From Nipponacmea schrenckii (taxonomy: Eukaryota > Mollusca > Gastropoda > Lottiidae): a stretch of DNA of 64,000 bases. The stretch spans positions 23,766,338 through 23,830,337 of the forward strand of contig CM060199.1 of NCBI GenBank assembly GCA_030562195.1, in the 5' to 3' direction. The position numbers were made by a program, and so were the translations under genes. Shown in pieces: positions 63,455-64,000 of this stretch; position 1 is the first letter of the stretch; each line of letters begins with the position of its first letter. Below the pieces are notes generated by a model. The model ran no database searches. It was not told the DNA's origin and was given only the letters and a program-made list of their open reading frames with translations.

Positions 63455-64000
63455 TGCCACTCCCATCAAAACCTAAAATATGGTCACGCTTCGCTTCACT
63501 CTGTATCGACAACTGTGAACTTCGCTGTCGTGACATTATTTATACATGGTACATGGCAGAAACTACTAATAATGGTTGCCTCCCTTTATGATATAGTGCA
63601 AATGTCAACAACGATATGGTTGAATAATGTGTTTGAAGAGAGCGAAATACAAATTTTGGGACAAATTTTTCCATATGGTAGAGTAGCATAACATACGTCA
63701 AGTAGGTAGTGCTTTATACAATCACAGATTTATCAGTTAGTTTGATTTGTGCTTAGATTTTGTTGTTATTATAGTGTTATTATCGTCTTTAGATATGATG
63801 AAAATATCTCCATGTTGAATTTGGATATTTGCGTAGATTTGGTTTTTTCTGTATAGAATTTCTATTATTTTTGCTATTTATATTTACATTCATTTCTGCT
63901 TCGTTTATGATACTTTAGGGGTAAAATATAATAGATACCTGTTGAGACATAATTCTGGTTGATTTTTTCGTCTGTTCTAGAAATGTCCAAGTCGATCCGC
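63455..64000. other. Non-coding flank of the LTR element
   Basis: Host or older repeat DNA following the target duplication; no supported ORF. Confidence 0.45.

Noticed and set aside
1..64000. tRNA, rRNA or snRNA genes
   Set aside because: No cloverleaf with A/B boxes, rRNA core sequence or snRNA motif was recognised on reading; a tRNAscan/Infernal run would be decisive.

Overview
The window looks like a piece of an animal nuclear genome from a lophotrochozoan invertebrate, most likely a mollusc and plausibly a bivalve. It is AT-rich, has GT-AG exon boundaries, contains a 500-base run of N (a scaffold gap), and holds almost every large class of eukaryotic transposable element. Three copies of a repeat with a core of about 160 bp in tandem and a GC-rich hairpin end resemble the bivalve pearl/BIV160 (Helentron-like) elements, which is the main reason for favouring a bivalve. 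No bacterial, rRNA, tRNA or CRISPR feature was seen.

Layout. 1-0.9 kb: Ty3/gypsy reverse transcriptase debris. 1.7-2.4 kb: last two exons of a possible host gene. 3.3-9.9 kb: a pogo/Tigger-like transposase pseudogene (minus strand) split by a Ngaro-type tyrosine-recombinase retrotransposon that keeps all four split direct repeats (A1-ORFs-B1-A2-B2). 11.0-13.3 kb: unclassified repeat rich in CCGGAAGT. 13.4-16.2 kb: decayed gypsy element, then the N gap. 16.7-19.9 kb: minus-strand LINE with a PHD-finger ORF1, whose RT is joined in frame to the 3' half of a Penelope-like element with a GIY-YIG nuclease. 20-24 kb: no recognisable gene. 24-25 kb: first Helentron-like repeat.

26-37.4 kb: three separated exon-like blocks (one Arg/Gly-rich, one ending in a BEN-like segment) may belong to one host gene. 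The space between them holds a LINE tail and a second CCGGAAGT repeat that is itself split by a 3.26-kb piggyBac element. 35-41.4 kb: TTAA-flanked MITEs and a 2.3-kb Kolobok-like element with 19-bp terminal inverted repeats and TTAA duplications. That element encloses a THAP-domain exon and, on the opposite strand, a multi-exon gene for a P2X7-type cysteine-rich intracellular domain. 41.4-48.3 kb: a decayed Polinton/Maverick (packaging ATPase, minor capsid, protein-primed DNA polymerase B, fibre-like protein), interrupted by the third Helentron-like repeat.

48.4-51.7 kb: two near-identical TATA-containing 165-bp repeats, a LINE 3' end and Penelope debris. 52.1-54 kb: an unrecognised gene-like region with a GATA-type zinc finger. 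56.1-57.0 kb: a large inverted duplication. 58.55-63.45 kb: a young Ty3/gypsy-type LTR retrotransposon with two 223-bp LTRs that read as identical and a GCGTC target duplication. Most of the window is therefore layered mobile DNA. The nesting order can be read directly: Ngaro is younger than pogo, piggyBac younger than the CCGGAAGT repeat, and the Helentron-like repeat younger than the Polinton.
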